Assembly: GCA_964007475.1 (NCBI GenBank)
Contig: OZ023275.1
Coordinates: 32,555,619 to 32,619,618, forward strand
Source: Hybos culiciformis
Taxonomy: Eukaryota; Arthropoda; Insecta; Diptera; Hybotidae
Length of the DNA: 64,000 nt
Reading direction: 5' to 3'
Part shown: positions 22,382 through 35,478 of the stretch, one piece after another
How positions within the stretch are numbered: position 1 is the first letter of the stretch
Layout: every line of letters starts with the position of its first letter
Made by a program: the position numbers and the translations under genes
Notes under the pieces: generated by a model
What the model was told of the DNA's origin: nothing
The model's database searches: none
What the model saw: only the letters and a program-made list of their open reading frames with translations

Positions 22382-22641
22382 TTAGATAATCGATGGTAGA
22401 GTGTTGCAAGCCACAGTGTTAAAAGCTGCAAGCTGATTATTGTAAAATAGAGATAGCGAGATAAATAAAAAAGCTCATTCTAATTTTGATTTTTGAAACA
22501 GAATAACGTAATCAGATTCCGATTTTTTTGAAAGAAATAACTTGAAAATTATAGAAATAAATTGTTGAAAGAAATAAATTGAAAATTATACAAATAATTG
22601 GAAGAAAGAACGGCCTGGTGTTTTATTAATTGACCATTACA
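22382..22641 (+). repeat. 3' part of gypsy LTR 1
   Basis: It continues from AGATAATCGATGGTAGAG to GACCATTACA and matches LTR 2 closely (one difference noticed, GCCACAG versus GCCGCAG). Confidence 0.85.
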
Positions 22642-22644
22642 ACA

Positions 22645-22658
22645 TCAGAAGTGGGATT
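22645..22658 (+). promoter_or_regulatory. Primer-binding site, tRNA-Leu
   Basis: TCAGAAGTGGGATT lies 3 nt inside the LTR end. It is complementary to the 3' part of a leucine tRNA lacking the terminal bases, an arrangement known from mdg3/micropia-type gypsy elements. The second unit has the same site at 27612-27625. Confidence 0.75.
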
Positions 22659-22770
22659 CTTACGACAACCACGCCAGCATATTGTTTTTTTTTTCTTTCC
22701 TTTTTAGGATCAAAATTTGGAGGTTAGGTTTCAGCATCAAGAATTTTATTTCATTCAAATTCTTCTCAGC

Positions 22771-25700
22771 ATGAGAAAAAAAATGAAACGACAAGAGATG
22801 GTACTGAAATTAAAGGAAAAGGGAGTGGAATTTCTAGAATCCATAAATTTAAGAGAACTTCGAAGTTTATACAATCAACAGGCGTGGACTGATGATGCAG
22901 ACTCAGACGTAAGTAAGGAGAATAAGGACGATGAATTTCAGATTCCGTTTATTAAGATGGGGGGCGAGGAAAAAATTAAGAGCAAGCCCGTAAGTTCCGA
23001 AAAAATTGAAAGCGAATTAGATGCGGAAATCCGAATATTAACAAAACGTAAATTATTGGCAGAATTACGAAAAGAAATTGCCATGGAAGATAAAAATAAT
23101 TCAGCGACCGCACATCAAATTGAGTTTAAAGATATTAAACATTCAGTTATGCCATTTTCCGGAACAGATGTTTACGATGCGAATAAATGGATAAGTGATT
23201 TTGAGCGAGCGTGTGCTCCGTACGATGTTGACGATAATTTCCGTCTAAAAAGTGTGAGAAGATTAATGAAACCTGAGTCCGAAGGTGAATTATTTCTACG
23301 AATCGATACATCGTCAACTTATAAAATGTTTAAAGCTAATTTTTTGGCAAATTTTGGCCACAATTATTCAGTCTCCGAAATAATTGATCAGTTAAAGAAA
23401 ACCAAATTTGATCCGACTAAAACTTCAGTATTAGGGTACATTTTGAAGATGCAAGAAATCGCTTTACGTGCCAACATCGAAGAAATACAAACTATTCAAT
23501 TTATTATAGATGGACTCAACGATCATTCCGCCCATATCGCAGTGTTGTATCCGGCTCAAAATATGGGTCAATTGAAACAACTAGCTCATCGCTATTCTCA
23601 ATTACGAGGCATGGGAACAAGTGAAGCTACCAATCTTAACCGATCCAAATTAGGTGGTCAATCGGCTAGACCTACGAAAGCCGAAATATTGTGTTACAAT
23701 TGTTCAGGTTATGGTCATATGGCATCCGCTTGTCCAAAACCAAAACGAGCCAAAGGGTCCTGTTTCAGATGCGGATCTACACAACATATGTTGAAGAATT
23801 GTAATAAGCCAGCATCAGGAGATAATCAAATAGGAGCAATTGGGTCATCAAATGGCAACGAGGATGATTCCGATGAAAATTTAATTAATCAATTTGCCGA
23901 AATTAATATGGTAAGTGTTACTTTTCCTCAGGATAAAATCACTAATGCCTGCAGTAATAATCTTATTTCTATTTTCGATTCTGGTAGTCCAATTAGTTTG
24001 ATAAAAAAATCCATGGTTCCAACACAATTGATTCAGAGATGTACTCAATACTCCGGTTATAAAGGTATTGGTAATCATAAATTATTTACTTTCGGGAAAA
24101 TTAAAATACAGATTCAGTTCCTTTCTATTTCTAATATAATTGAAATTTATATCGTTCCAGATAATATAATTTCTCAACCGTTATTATTAGGACGGAATTT
24201 TTTACAAGTTTTTAACATTAAGTTTACGATCTTTAAATATAATGTGAACCATGGAAATAAAATTGGAAAAAATTATTCGGTTATTAATAAAGAGTTAAAT
24301 AAAAATTCAGTATTATATAGCATTTGTGATTTTATTTGTGAAAACAAATCAGATTGTCTTCGCGACGCCAATCAGCCTGTTCCTGATATTTTTCTAATTG
24401 ACCTAGATATAATTAGTCAAGATGAATATAAAATTAACCCAAAACTAAATACGGAGATTAGGGATAAAATATTAGAAATTATTCAAACAAATTATTTAGA
24501 TAAGCAGAATATTCCACAAATTGAGCATAATTATAGAATGAAGATGAAACTTATTTCGGATATGCCAATTAGTTATGCACCGCGACGATTATCTTATTCG
24601 GATCAGAAAATAGTCAATGAAATACTTGAAAAATTATTAAAAGATGGTATTATTAGACATAGTTCGTCTCCGTACGCTTTTCCAATTGTGCTTACGTCTA
24701 AAAAAAGCGGCGAGAAACGTAAGTGTGTTGACTATCGATCTCTCAACAATGTTACTGTTAGGGATAGCTACCCATTACCGTTGATTGATGATTGTTTGGA
24801 AAGGTTAGAGGGAAAAAACTACTTTTCAATTATTGATTTGAAAAGTGGATTTCACCAAATTAAAATGGATGAAGATTCTATTAAATTTACGTCTTTTGTT
24901 ACCCCGTCGGGCCAATATGAGTATGTATATATGCCATTTGGACTGAAAAATGCTCCAGCTATTTTTCAAAGATTTATCCACTATGTACTGCAACCTTTTT
25001 TGAATGAAGGATCCGTGGTTATCTATATGGACGATATCATGTTCGGTACCGAAACCATTCTAGAACACCTTGATCTTTTGAAAAGGGTATTGAAAAGACT
25101 AGCTGAATTCCGTTTAGAAATTAAAAAAAGTAAATGTTCTTTTTGTGTCACAGAAATTGAAGCCTTGGGATATCATATAGATAAATACGGTATTCGTCCC
25201 AACAATGGTCATATCGAAGCTATCAAACACATGCCTTTTCCGACAAAAATTTCAGAAGTTCAGTCCAGTTTAGGTTTATTTTCATACTTTCGCAGATTTG
25301 TTCCGTCATTTTCTACAATAGCTCAGCCGCTAAGAAACTTATTAAAGAAAGATTCTGTATTCTATTTTGATGAACAGTGTAAGAATTCCTTTAAGACACT
25401 TCAGGAGAAATTAACAAATCCTCCAGTGTTAGCTTTATATCACCCCAATAAAGAGACAGAGTTACATACGGACGCAAGTTCTTCTGGCTTTGGGGCGGTT
25501 TTATTACAAAAGCAAGATGATACTAAGTTCCACCCTATAGCCTATTTTTCTCGAAGAACTACGCCTGCTGAATCTAGGTACCACAGTTTTGAACTGGAAA
25601 CGTTGGCAATAATCCATGCTTTAAGGAAATTCGAAATTTATTTAAAAGGTATTCCATTTCGGATTATAACTGATTGTAATTCTCTGACTCTGACCATGAA

Positions 25701-27134
25701 TAAGAAAAGTATAAATGCCAGGATAGCCAGATGGGCATTGGAACTAGAAAATTTTAATTATAAAATCCAACATCGAAAAGGGACCTTAATGAATCACGCG
25801 GATACCTTAAGTCGATACCCAAATGTTACAATCTCCACTAATGAAAATTCAGATGAAGTTATTTCAGTGATTCGACCGGAAGACATTGATATTCAACTAC
25901 AAATTACTCAAAATCGGGATCCTAAGATAATTAAAATAAAAGAATTGCTTGAACAAGGGGAAGGGAAAAATTTCGTTTTAAATGATGGATTAGTCTATAG
26001 GCAAATTCAGGATAAATTACTTTTATATGTACCTACTGAAATGGAAATAAATGTCATACGACATATCCACGAAAAGATAAGTCATATGGGAATTACTAAA
26101 TGCGTAGAACAACTAAGATTATATTACTGGTTTCCAAATATGCAGGAAAAGGTTGAACATTTTATTAAAAATTGTTTGAAATGCATTTTATATTCCGTGC
26201 CCGCCCATTGTAGTTATAGGACTTTACACAATATTCCGAAAGAACCTATACCTTTTGACACGGTTCATGTGGATCATTTTGGCCCACTCCCATCAGTTAT
26301 TTCTAAAAGGAAACATATATTTGCTATTGTAGATGCTTTTACAAAACACATTAGGTTATACGCTGTTAACTCTACTAGCACCAAGGAAGTATCTGCATGC
26401 TTAGACAGATATACTCAGGATTATAGCCGACCTAGAAGGTTAATTAGTGATAGGGGTTCTTGTTTTACATCTTTGGAATTTTCTGCTTATCTACTTGAAC
26501 ACAATATAGAACACGTTAAAATAGCTACAAGTTCGGCTCAAGCGAATGGCCAAATTGAAAGGGTCAATAGACTTCTTAAATCAATTTTGGGAAAAGTACC
26601 GAACCATTGCAACATTCTGATTGGTCAAAATTGTTAAGTAAAGTTGAGTATTCTATTAACAATTCAGTACACTTTAGTACTACGCATACCCCCTGTCAAC
26701 TTTTATTTGGGGTAAACCAAAGGGGTAAAGAAGTTGATCTATTGACCGAACATCTGGATGAAAAACAGGTACTCAATAATGGTATAGACGTGATTGGTAT
26801 GAGGGAAAAAGCCGTAGAATTTATTAAGAGGTCACAAGATCATAATTCTAAATTATATGAGAGGCATCACAAACCTCATGCTAAATTTATAAGAGGAGAC
26901 TTTATCGTTATTAAGAATGTTGACACAAAACCGGGTAATAAAAAATTTATTCCTAAATTTAAAGGTCCGTACATAATTTTGAAGGAGTTACCGAATGATC
27001 GGTATGTGGTTAAAGATCTTGACAATTATCAGGTCACTCAGTTACCCTATAATGGAGTAGTCGAAGCTTGTAATATGAAAAAATGGGTTGATTGGCGCGA
27101 CGAAGATGGTTTTGATTCGGAAACGGATCAGTAA
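22771..27134 (+). CDS. Gypsy gag-pol polyprotein, unit 1 (frame change)
   Basis: One long frame from ATG 22771 to the stop at 26637 encodes Gag and most of Pol fused, and a second frame (to 27134) carries the rest of integrase. Domains in order: Gag with two zinc knuckles (CYNCSGYGHMASAC, CFRCGSTQHMLKNC), aspartic protease FDSGSPISL, reverse transcriptase with YMDD and FGLKNAPAIFQRF, RNase H starting TDASSSGFGAV, integrase zinc finger (H-H-C-C ending NCLKC) and DDE core (VDHFG, ISDRGSC, IERVNR). The frame changes by -1 after the integrase Glu; the heptamer G GGA AAA sits there in phase (26589-26595). No env. The open frame extends upstream of ATG to 22717 without another Met. Confidence 0.9.
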
Positions 27135-27280
27135 CCTGACCATAATCAAATCTTATGTACACATATTACCTAGTTATTTAAAATTTATAAAGAGAAACGA
27201 TATTGTGTTGTTAAATTAAACATAATGAAAATTTTTTTTTAGCAAATTGTAAACAATTAGCTTTGTCAGAATGGCCGAGT

Positions 27281-27608
27281 TGTAGTATTTATATTTAGGT
27301 CATACTCTAGTTTATTATTGTTTACATTTTACTGGCTATTAGTTTAGTTTAGATAATCGATGGTAGAGTGTTGCAAGCCGCAGTGTTAAAAGCTGCAAGC
27401 TGATTATTGTAAAATAGAGATAGCGAGATAAATAAAAAAGCTCATTCTAATTTTGATTTTTGAAACAGAATAACGTAATCAGATTCCGATTTTTTTGAAA
27501 GAAATAACTTGAAAATTATAGAAATAAATTGTTGAAAGAAATAAATTGAAAATTATACAAATAATTGGAAGAAAGAACGGCCTGGTGTTTTATTAATTGA
27601 CCATTACA
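27281..27608 (+). repeat. Gypsy LTR 2 (shared)
   Basis: TGTAGTATTT to CCATTACA, 328 bp. It serves as 3' LTR of unit 1 and 5' LTR of unit 2. The left border is not certain: homology shared by all three LTRs starts at 27297 (AGGTCATACTC). Confidence 0.8.
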
Positions 27609-27737
27609 ACATCAGAAGTGGGATTCTTACGACAACCACGCCAGCATATTGTTTTTTTTTTCTTTCCTTTTTAGGATCAAAATTTGGAGGTTAGGTTTCA
27701 GCATCAAGAATTTTATTTCATTCAAATTCTTCTCAGC

Positions 27738-30700
27738 ATGAGAAAAAAAATGAAACGACAAGAGATGGTACTGAAATTAAAGGAAAAGGGAGTGGAATTT
27801 CTAGAATCCATAAATTTAAGAGAACTTCGAAGTTTATACAATCAACAGGCGTGGACTGATGATGCAGACTCAGACGTAAGTAAGGAGAATAAGGACGATG
27901 AATTTCAGATTCCGTTTATTAAGATGGGGGGCGAGGAAAAAATTAAGAGCAAGCCCGTAAGTTCCGAAAAAATTGAAAGCGAATTAGATGCGGAAATCCG
28001 AATATTAACAAAACGTAAATTATTGGCAGAATTACGAAAAGAAATTGCCATGGAAGATAAAAATAATTCAGCGACCGCACATCAAATTGAGTTTAAAGAT
28101 ATTAAACATTCAGTTATGCCATTTTCCGGAACAGATGTTTACGATGCGAATAAATGGATAAGTGATTTTGAGCGAGCGTGTGCTCCGTACGATGTTGACG
28201 ATAATTTCCGTCTAAAAAGTGTGAGAAGATTAATGAAACCTGAGTCCGAAGGTGAATTATTTCTACGAATCGATACATCGTCAACTTATAAAATGTTTAA
28301 AGCTAATTTTTTGGCAAATTTTGGCCACAATTATTCAGTCTCCGAAATAATTGATCAGTTAAAGAAAACCAAATTTGATCCGACTAAAACTTCAGTATTA
28401 GGGTACATTTTGAAGATGCAAGAAATCGCTTTACGTGCCAACATCGAAGAAATACAAACTATTCAATTTATTATAGATGGACTCAACGATCATTCCGCCC
28501 ATATCGCAGTGTTGTATCCGGCTCAAAATATGGGTCAATTGAAACAACTAGCTCATCGCTATTCTCAATTACGAGGCATGGGAACAAGTGAAGCTACCAA
28601 TCTTAACCGATCCAAATTAGGTGGTCAATCGGCTAGACCTACGAAAGCCGAAATATTGTGTTACAATTGTTCAGGTTATGGTCATATGGCATCCGCTTGT
28701 CCAAAACCAAAACGAGCCAAAGGGTCCTGTTTCAGATGCGGATCTACACAACATATGTTGAAGAATTGTAATAAGCCAGCATCAGGAGATAATCAAATAG
28801 GAGCAATTGGGTCATCAAATGGCAACGAGGATGATTCCGATGAAAATTTAATTAATCAATTTGCCGAAATTAATATGGTAAGTGTTACTTTTCCTCAGGA
28901 TAAAATCACTAATGCCTGCAGTAATAATCTTATTTCTATTTTCGATTCTGGTAGTCCAATTAGTTTGATAAAAAAATCCATGGTTCCAACACAATTGATT
29001 CAGAGATGTACTCAATACTCCGGTTATAAAGGTATTGGTAATCATAAATTATTTACTTTCGGGAAAATTAAAATACAGATTCAGTTCCTTTCTATTTCTA
29101 ATATAATTGAAATTTATATCGTTCCAGATAATATAATTTCTCAACCGTTATTATTAGGACGGAATTTTTTACAAGTTTTTAACATTAAGTTTACGATCTT
29201 TAAATATAATGTGAACCATGGAAATAAAATTGGAAAAAATTATTCGGTTATTAATAAAGAGTTAAATAAAAATTCAGTATTATATAACATTTGTGATTTT
29301 ATTTGTGAAAACAAATCAGATTGTCTTCGCGACGCCAATCAGCCTGTTCCTGATATTTTTCTAATTGACCTAGATATAATTAGTCAAGATGAATATAAAA
29401 TTAACCCAAAACTAAATACGGAGATTAGGGATAAAATATTAGAAATTATTCAAACAAATTATTTAGATAAGCAGAATATTCCACAAATTGAGCATAATTA
29501 TAGAATGAAGATGAAACTTATTTCGGATATGCCAATTAGTTATGCACCGCGACGATTATCTTATTCGGATCAGAAAATAGTCAATGAAATACTTGAAAAA
29601 TTATTAAAAGATGGTATTATTAGACATAGTTCGTCTCCGTACGCTTTTCCAATTGTGCTTACGTCTAAAAAAAGCGGCGAGAAACGTAAGTGTGTTGACT
29701 ATCGATCTCTCAACAATGTTACTGTTAGGGATAGCTACCCATTACCGTTGATTGATGATTGTTTGGAAAGGTTAGAGGGAAAAAACTACTTTTCAATTAT
29801 TGATTTGAAAAGTGGATTTCACCAAATTAAAATGGATGAAGATTCTATTAAATTTACGTCTTTTGTTACCCCGTCGGGCCAATATGAGTATGTATATATG
29901 CCATTTGGACTGAAAAATGCTCCAGCTATTTTTCAAAGATTTATCCACTATGTACTGCAACCTTTTTTGAATGAAGGATCCGTGGTTATCTATATGGACG
30001 ATATCATGTTCGGTACCGAAACCATTCTAGAACACCTTGATCTTTTGAAAAGGGTATTGAAAAGACTAGCTGAATTCCGTTTAGAAATTAAAAAAAGTAA
30101 ATGTTCTTTTTGTGTCACAGAAATTGAAGCCTTGGGATATCATATAGATAAATACGGTATTCGTCCCAACAATGGTCATATCGAAGCTATCAAACACATG
30201 CCTTTTCCGACAAAAATTTCAGAAGTTCAGTCCAGTTTAGGTTTATTTTCATACTTTCGCAGATTTGTTCCGTCATTTTCTACAATAGCTCAGCCGCTAA
30301 GAAACTTATTAAAGAAAGATTCTGTATTCTATTTTGATGAACAGTGTAAGAATTCCTTTAAGACACTTCAGGAGAAATTAACAAATCCTCCAGTGTTAGC
30401 TTTATATCACCCCAATAAAGAGACAGAGTTACATACGGACGCAAGTTCTTCTGGCTTTGGGGCGGTTTTATTACAAAAGCAAGATGATACTAAGTTCCAC
30501 CCTATAGCCTATTTTTCTCGAAGAACTACGCCTGCTGAATCTAGGTACCACAGTTTTGAACTGGAAACGTTGGCAATAATCCATGCTTTAAGGAAATTCG
30601 AAATTTATTTAAAAGGTATTCCATTTCGGATTATAACTGATTGTAATTCTCTGACTCTGACCATGAATAAGAAAAGTATAAATGCCAGGATAGCCAGATG

Positions 30701-32101
30701 GGCATTGGAACTAGAAAATTTTAATTATAAAATCCAACATCGAAAAGGGACCTTAATGAATCACGCGGATACCTTAAGTCGATACCCAAATGTTACAATC
30801 TCCACTAATGAAAATTCAGATGAAGTTATTTCAGTGATTCGACCGGAAGACATTGATATTCAACTACAAATTACTCAAAATCGGGATCCTAAGATAATTG
30901 AAATAAAAGAATTGCTTGAACAAGGGGAAGGGAAAAATTTCGTTTTAAATGATGGATTAGTCTATAGGCAAATTCAGGATAAATTACTTTTATATGTACC
31001 TACTGAAATGGAAATAAATGTCATACGACATATCCACGAAAAGATAAGTCATATGGGAATTACTAAATGCGTAGAACAACTAAGATTATATTACTGGTTT
31101 CCAAATATGCAGGAAAAGGTTGAACATTTTATTAAAAATTGTTTGAAATGCATTTTATATTCCGTGCCCGCCCATTGTAGTTATAGGACTTTACACAATA
31201 TTCCGAAAGAACCTATACCTTTTGACACGGTTCATGTGGATCATTTTGGCCCACTCCCATCAGTTATTTCTAAAAGGAAACATATATTTGCTATTGTAGA
31301 TGCTTTTACAAAACACATTAGGTTATACGCTGTTAACTCTACTAGCACCAAGGAAGTATCTGCATGCTTAGACAGATATACTCAGGATTATAGCCGACCT
31401 AGAAGGTTAATTAGTGATAGGGGTTCTTGTTTTACATCTTTGGAATTTTCTGCTTATCTACTTGAACACAATATAGAACACGTTAAAATAGCTACAAGTT
31501 CGGCTCAAGCGAATGGCCAAATTGAAAGGGTCAATAGACTTCTTAAATCAATTTTGGGAAAAGTACCGAACCATTGCAACATTCTGATTGGTCAAAATTG
31601 TTAAGTAAAGTTGAGTATTCTATTAACAATTCAGTACACTTTAGTACTACGCATACCCCCTGTCAACTTTTATTTGGGGTAAACCAAAGGGGTAAAGAAG
31701 TTGATCTATTGACCGAACATCTGGATGAAAAACAGGTACTCAATAATGGTATAGACGTGATTGGTATGAGGGAAAAAGCCGTAGAATTTATTAAGAGGTC
31801 ACAAGATCATAATTCTAAATTATATGAGAGGCATCACAAACCTCATGCTAAATTTATAAGAGGAGACTTTATCGTTATTAAGAATGTTGACACAAAACCG
31901 GGTAATAAAAAATTTATTCCTAAATTTAAAGGTCCGTACATAATTTTGAAGGAGTTACCGAATGATCGGTATGTGGTTAAAGATCTTGACAATTATCAGG
32001 TCACTCAGTTACCCTATAATGGAGTAGTCGAAGCTTGTAATATGAAAAAATGGGTTGATTGGCGGGACGAAGATGGTTTTGATTCGGAAACGGATCAGTA
32101 A
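27738..32101 (+). CDS. Gypsy gag-pol polyprotein, unit 2 (frame change)
   Basis: Nearly identical to unit 1, shifted by 4,967 bp: the long frame runs from ATG 27738 to the stop at 31604, and the integrase remainder to 32101. All motifs of unit 1 are kept, including both zinc knuckles, the DSG protease, YMDD and the integrase DDE residues. The same frame change and heptamer recur at 31556-31562, so the change predates the duplication. Two amino-acid differences from unit 1 were noticed (Ser/Asn near 29287, Lys/Glu near 30899). Confidence 0.9.
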
Positions 32102-32247
32102 CCTGACCATAATCAAATCTTATGTACACATATTACCTAGTTATTTAAAATTTATAAAGAGAAACGATATTGTGTTGTTAAATTAAACATAATGAAAATT
32201 TTTTTTTAGCAAATTGTAAACAATTAGCTTTGTCAGAATGGCCGAGT

Positions 32248-32576
32248 TGTAGTATTTATATTTCAGGTCATACTCTAGTTTATTATTGTTTACATTTTAC
32301 TGGCTATTAGTTTAGTTTAGATAATCGATGGTAGAGTGTTGCAAGCCGCAGTGTTAAAAGCTGCAAGCTGATTATTGTAAAATAGAGATAGCGAGATAAA
32401 TAAAAAAGCTCATTCTAATTTTGATTTTTGAAACAGAATAACGTAATCAGATTCCGATTTTTTTGAAAGGAATAACTTGAAAATTATAGAAATAAATTGT
32501 TGAAAGAAATAAATTGAAAATTATACAAATAATTGGAAGAAAGAACGGCCTGGTGTTTTATTAATTGACCATTACA
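32248..32576 (+). repeat. Gypsy LTR 3
   Basis: 329 bp, TGTAGTATTT to ATTACA. It differs from LTR 2 by an extra C (TATTTCAGG) and GAAAGGAATAAC for GAAAGAAATAAC. The next bases are GTACCGAAC. Confidence 0.85.
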
Positions 32577-33857
32577 GTACCGAACTTTTATTATTATAAA
32601 AACACTTTAATCCAGATTTTGGTCAGTAAAAAAATCGGAATTTCAAAATTTGCTACATAGCCCCCCCGTCGGGACTTCGTACAAAATTTCTAATACCCTA
32701 TAAGCATCTCGGGTCTCGGGAAATTTTTTGTACAGCCCGCCAATTGAGCCATGGGACAACGGTTGGGGGCCTTTCAATATCCAGTATCCAGTTTTTTAAA
32801 TAGCATTTTCGGGTCCAACGCTACAACAACATTTTAACGGAATATACCTAAATTGCAAAACCGGCTTCTAAGGTAGCCCCCTCCGGGGCCTCGGATCAAA
32901 ATTTCTAGTAACCTATAACCATCTCGAGTCCCAATGTTAAAAATTTCAACCAAATCGGTCCAGCGGTTTATGCGTGATTGAGCACAGAGAAACAGAATTT
33001 TCATTTTTATGTATTAGACTAGTCGAAATACCCGGCTTCGCACGGTAGTCCCGAACTTATATTAATATCAAAACACTTTAATCCAGATTTTGTGCACTAA
33101 AAAAAACAGAATTTCAAAATTTGTTAAATAGCCACTTCCCCGGTACCTTAACACATCCAGTCTTCTAAATAGTCCATTCGGGTCCAACGCTATATTTTAT
33201 GGGAATATACCTAAATTGCATTTTGTGCACTAAAAAAAACAAAATTTCAAAATTTGTTAAATAGCCACTTCCCCGATGCCTTAACACATCCAGTCTTCTA
33301 AATAGTTGATTCGGGTCCAACGTTATAATATTTTATCGGAATATACCTAAATGGCAAAACTGCCTTCTAAGTTAGCCCCCCGTCGGTGCCTCGGATGAAA
33401 AATATAACCAATCGGGTCTCTAGGCTCCTTATTTTCAAAATTTAAAAATTTCGAAATTTGTTGTATAGTCCCCCAATTGAGCCCTGGGACAACGGTTGGG
33501 GATTTTCAACATCCAGTCTTCTAAATAGTCGATTCGGGCCCAACGCTAGAACATTTTTCCGAAATATAACTAAAACATCCAGTTTTTTAAATAGGCTTTT
33601 CGGGTCCAACACTATAACATTTTATCGGAATATACCTAAATTGCAAAACCGGTTTCTGAGGTAGCCCCGCAGTCGGGCTTCGGATCAAAATTTCTAGTAC
33701 CCTATAACCATCTCGGGTCCCAATGCTACTTAACTTCAAAATTTCGAAATTTGTTGTATAGCCCCCCCAATTGAGCCCTGGGACAACGGTGGGGGGCTTC
33801 TCATCATCCAGTTTTTTAAATAGGGTTTTCGGATCCAACGCTACTATATTTTATTGG
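32577..33857. repeat. Unclassified interspersed repeat, left part
   Basis: Degenerate units recur with the phrases CCAGTCTTCTAAATAG, TCGGGTCCAACGCTA, TATACCTAAATTGCAAAACC, GCCTCGGATCAAAATTTCTA and CAATTGAGCCCTGGGACAAC. CCGGCTTCGCACGGTAGTCC near 33033 and CAAATCGGTCCAGCGGTTTA near 32953 resemble words common in insect repeat ends. No coding signal. The repeat resumes at 35479 beyond an inserted LINE. Confidence 0.6.
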
Positions 33858-35478
33858 AGTAATACCCATTTTCAAGAAAGGTGATCCCACTCTTGTGAGG
33901 AATTATAGACCTATATCAATACTAAACGCATTATCATTAATCTACGAAACCTGTATTTATAACATAATTTTCCGTCAAATTAAACACCATATTTCGGAAA
34001 CCCAACATGGCTTTATAACTGGTCGTTCTACCGTATCAAATCTTTCAGTTTTGCTCGACAATATCGCTCTGGCGCTTGACAGTGGGTCTCAAGTTGACGT
34101 CATAATTACAGATTTTGAAAAAGCTTTTGACAGAATTGATCACAATATAATAATAAAAAAAAATTTTAATTTTGGTTTTGCTTCAAATGTTTGCAAGTGG
34201 CTTATGTCATATCTGCAAAACAGAAAATTATTTGTACAAATTAGTAGCTCTATTTCTAACTTCTTGTATTCCACGTCAGGTGTGCCACAAGGATCAAGGC
34301 TAGGACCTCTAGTTTTTACTATTTTTATAAATGATATAAACAATAATTATTCTTCTCCCAGTATAGTATAGTATAGTATAGTATGGTTAATTGCATGGTG
34401 TGAAGAAAACTTTCTAACCTTAAATTACTCTAAATGTTCCACGGTTACCTTCAGTAGAAAACGTACTCCCATAAGATTCTAATATCGTATGTCAAATAAT
34501 GTTATACAAAGAAGTGACTCCATTACAGACTTAGGTAGTTTGTAATGTTATTAAGGTTTGTAGATTTATTTTCCGAGTCGGAAAAAAATTCACGAATCCT
34601 GAATCTTTCATTGTTTTGTTCAACTCCTTAGTTCGTAGTATTCTCGAATACGCTTGTGTGGTCTGGAATCCAATTTACAGAATTTACATCAATCAACTCG
34701 AAACCGTTCAGAGAAAATTTACATGTCCGTATCAAGACTACAAACACCGTCTTATTTTTTACAACATGGTATCACTCGAACACCGCCGTACTTATCTTCA
34801 AGATATTTTTTTACACAAAATAATAATAAATAATATTAAATCGGAATATTTATTATCCAAAATTAATTTCAATAGCTATCAAAGAAGTCTTCGTGGCTCC
34901 CCTGCCTTGTTTCGACCACCCTTGGCAAGGACTAACCTTCTCTTTAAATCCCCTATCATTAGGGCGCAAAATGATCATAACCTCTATTTTTCCAACATTG
35001 ACATCTGTTGTTCTAATTAAAATCCTAAAAGCGAAATTAAAATAATGCTAACTACCATATCATTAACCTGAATTACAACTTGAATTATAACATTTTTTAT
35101 ATTATTATGATATGATAATTTTCAGATTACTTTCTTTAATTTCATTAATTATTATTATTAAAACAGAAATAAATAAATAAATATATAAAAAAAAAAAAAA
35201 AAAAAAAAAAGAATTTCATTTGAAATAAGATTTTATATTACATGAATTTACAATTATGTATCATAGTATCCTAATATATAAAATGTAAAATGAATTCAAT
35301 TTAAAATTATTATGTATAATGTTATGTAAAAATATATTATTTTCATTTTTTTCATACAATTCTAAGTACATATGATTAGATTAAGCAACTTCTTTCTATT
35401 TAATGAATTTTTTATTTAGAATTTAAGCCTGTAATTAGTTAATATAACTGTTGGTTTAAAAATTTTCAAATAAATAAA
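33858..35478 (+). mobile_element. Truncated jockey-like LINE, nested insert
   Basis: The surrounding repeat breaks at ATTTTATTGGAG and resumes at TATACCTAAATTTC, bracketing the insert. Inside are reverse-transcriptase fragments: IFKKGDP then NYRPISILNALS, ITDFEKAFDRIDH and SGVPQGSRLGPL in one frame (to 34371), then a WCEENFLTLNYSKC block and a 134-codon segment 34616-35020 with EYACVVWNP. The catalytic FADD region is missing; a (TATAG)n run lies at its expected place (34362-34384). An A-run at 35188-35210 and an AAATAAATAAA end are present. 5'-truncated and inactive. Confidence 0.75.

Larger units (their letters stand above)
15950..32576 (+). mobile_element. Tandem Ty3/gypsy array (LTR-int-LTR-int-LTR)
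   Basis: Three LTRs flank two internal regions of 4,639 bp each (22642-27280 and 27609-32247). I noticed only three differences between the internals (near 24321/29287, 25931/30899 and 27100/32065). The LTR ends ...CCATTACA and is followed, after a 3-nt offset, by TCAGAAGTGGGATT, the complement of a tRNA-Leu 3' region. That offset tRNA-Leu primer site is known from mdg3/micropia-type elements. The array shape suggests unequal recombination between LTRs or an assembly duplication. The left end of the first LTR is truncated relative to the others and no target duplication was found (right flank GTACC). Confidence 0.85.

Noticed and set aside
27135..27280. An env gene after gypsy pol
   Set aside because: Only about 150 bp without an open frame separate the pol stop from the next LTR.
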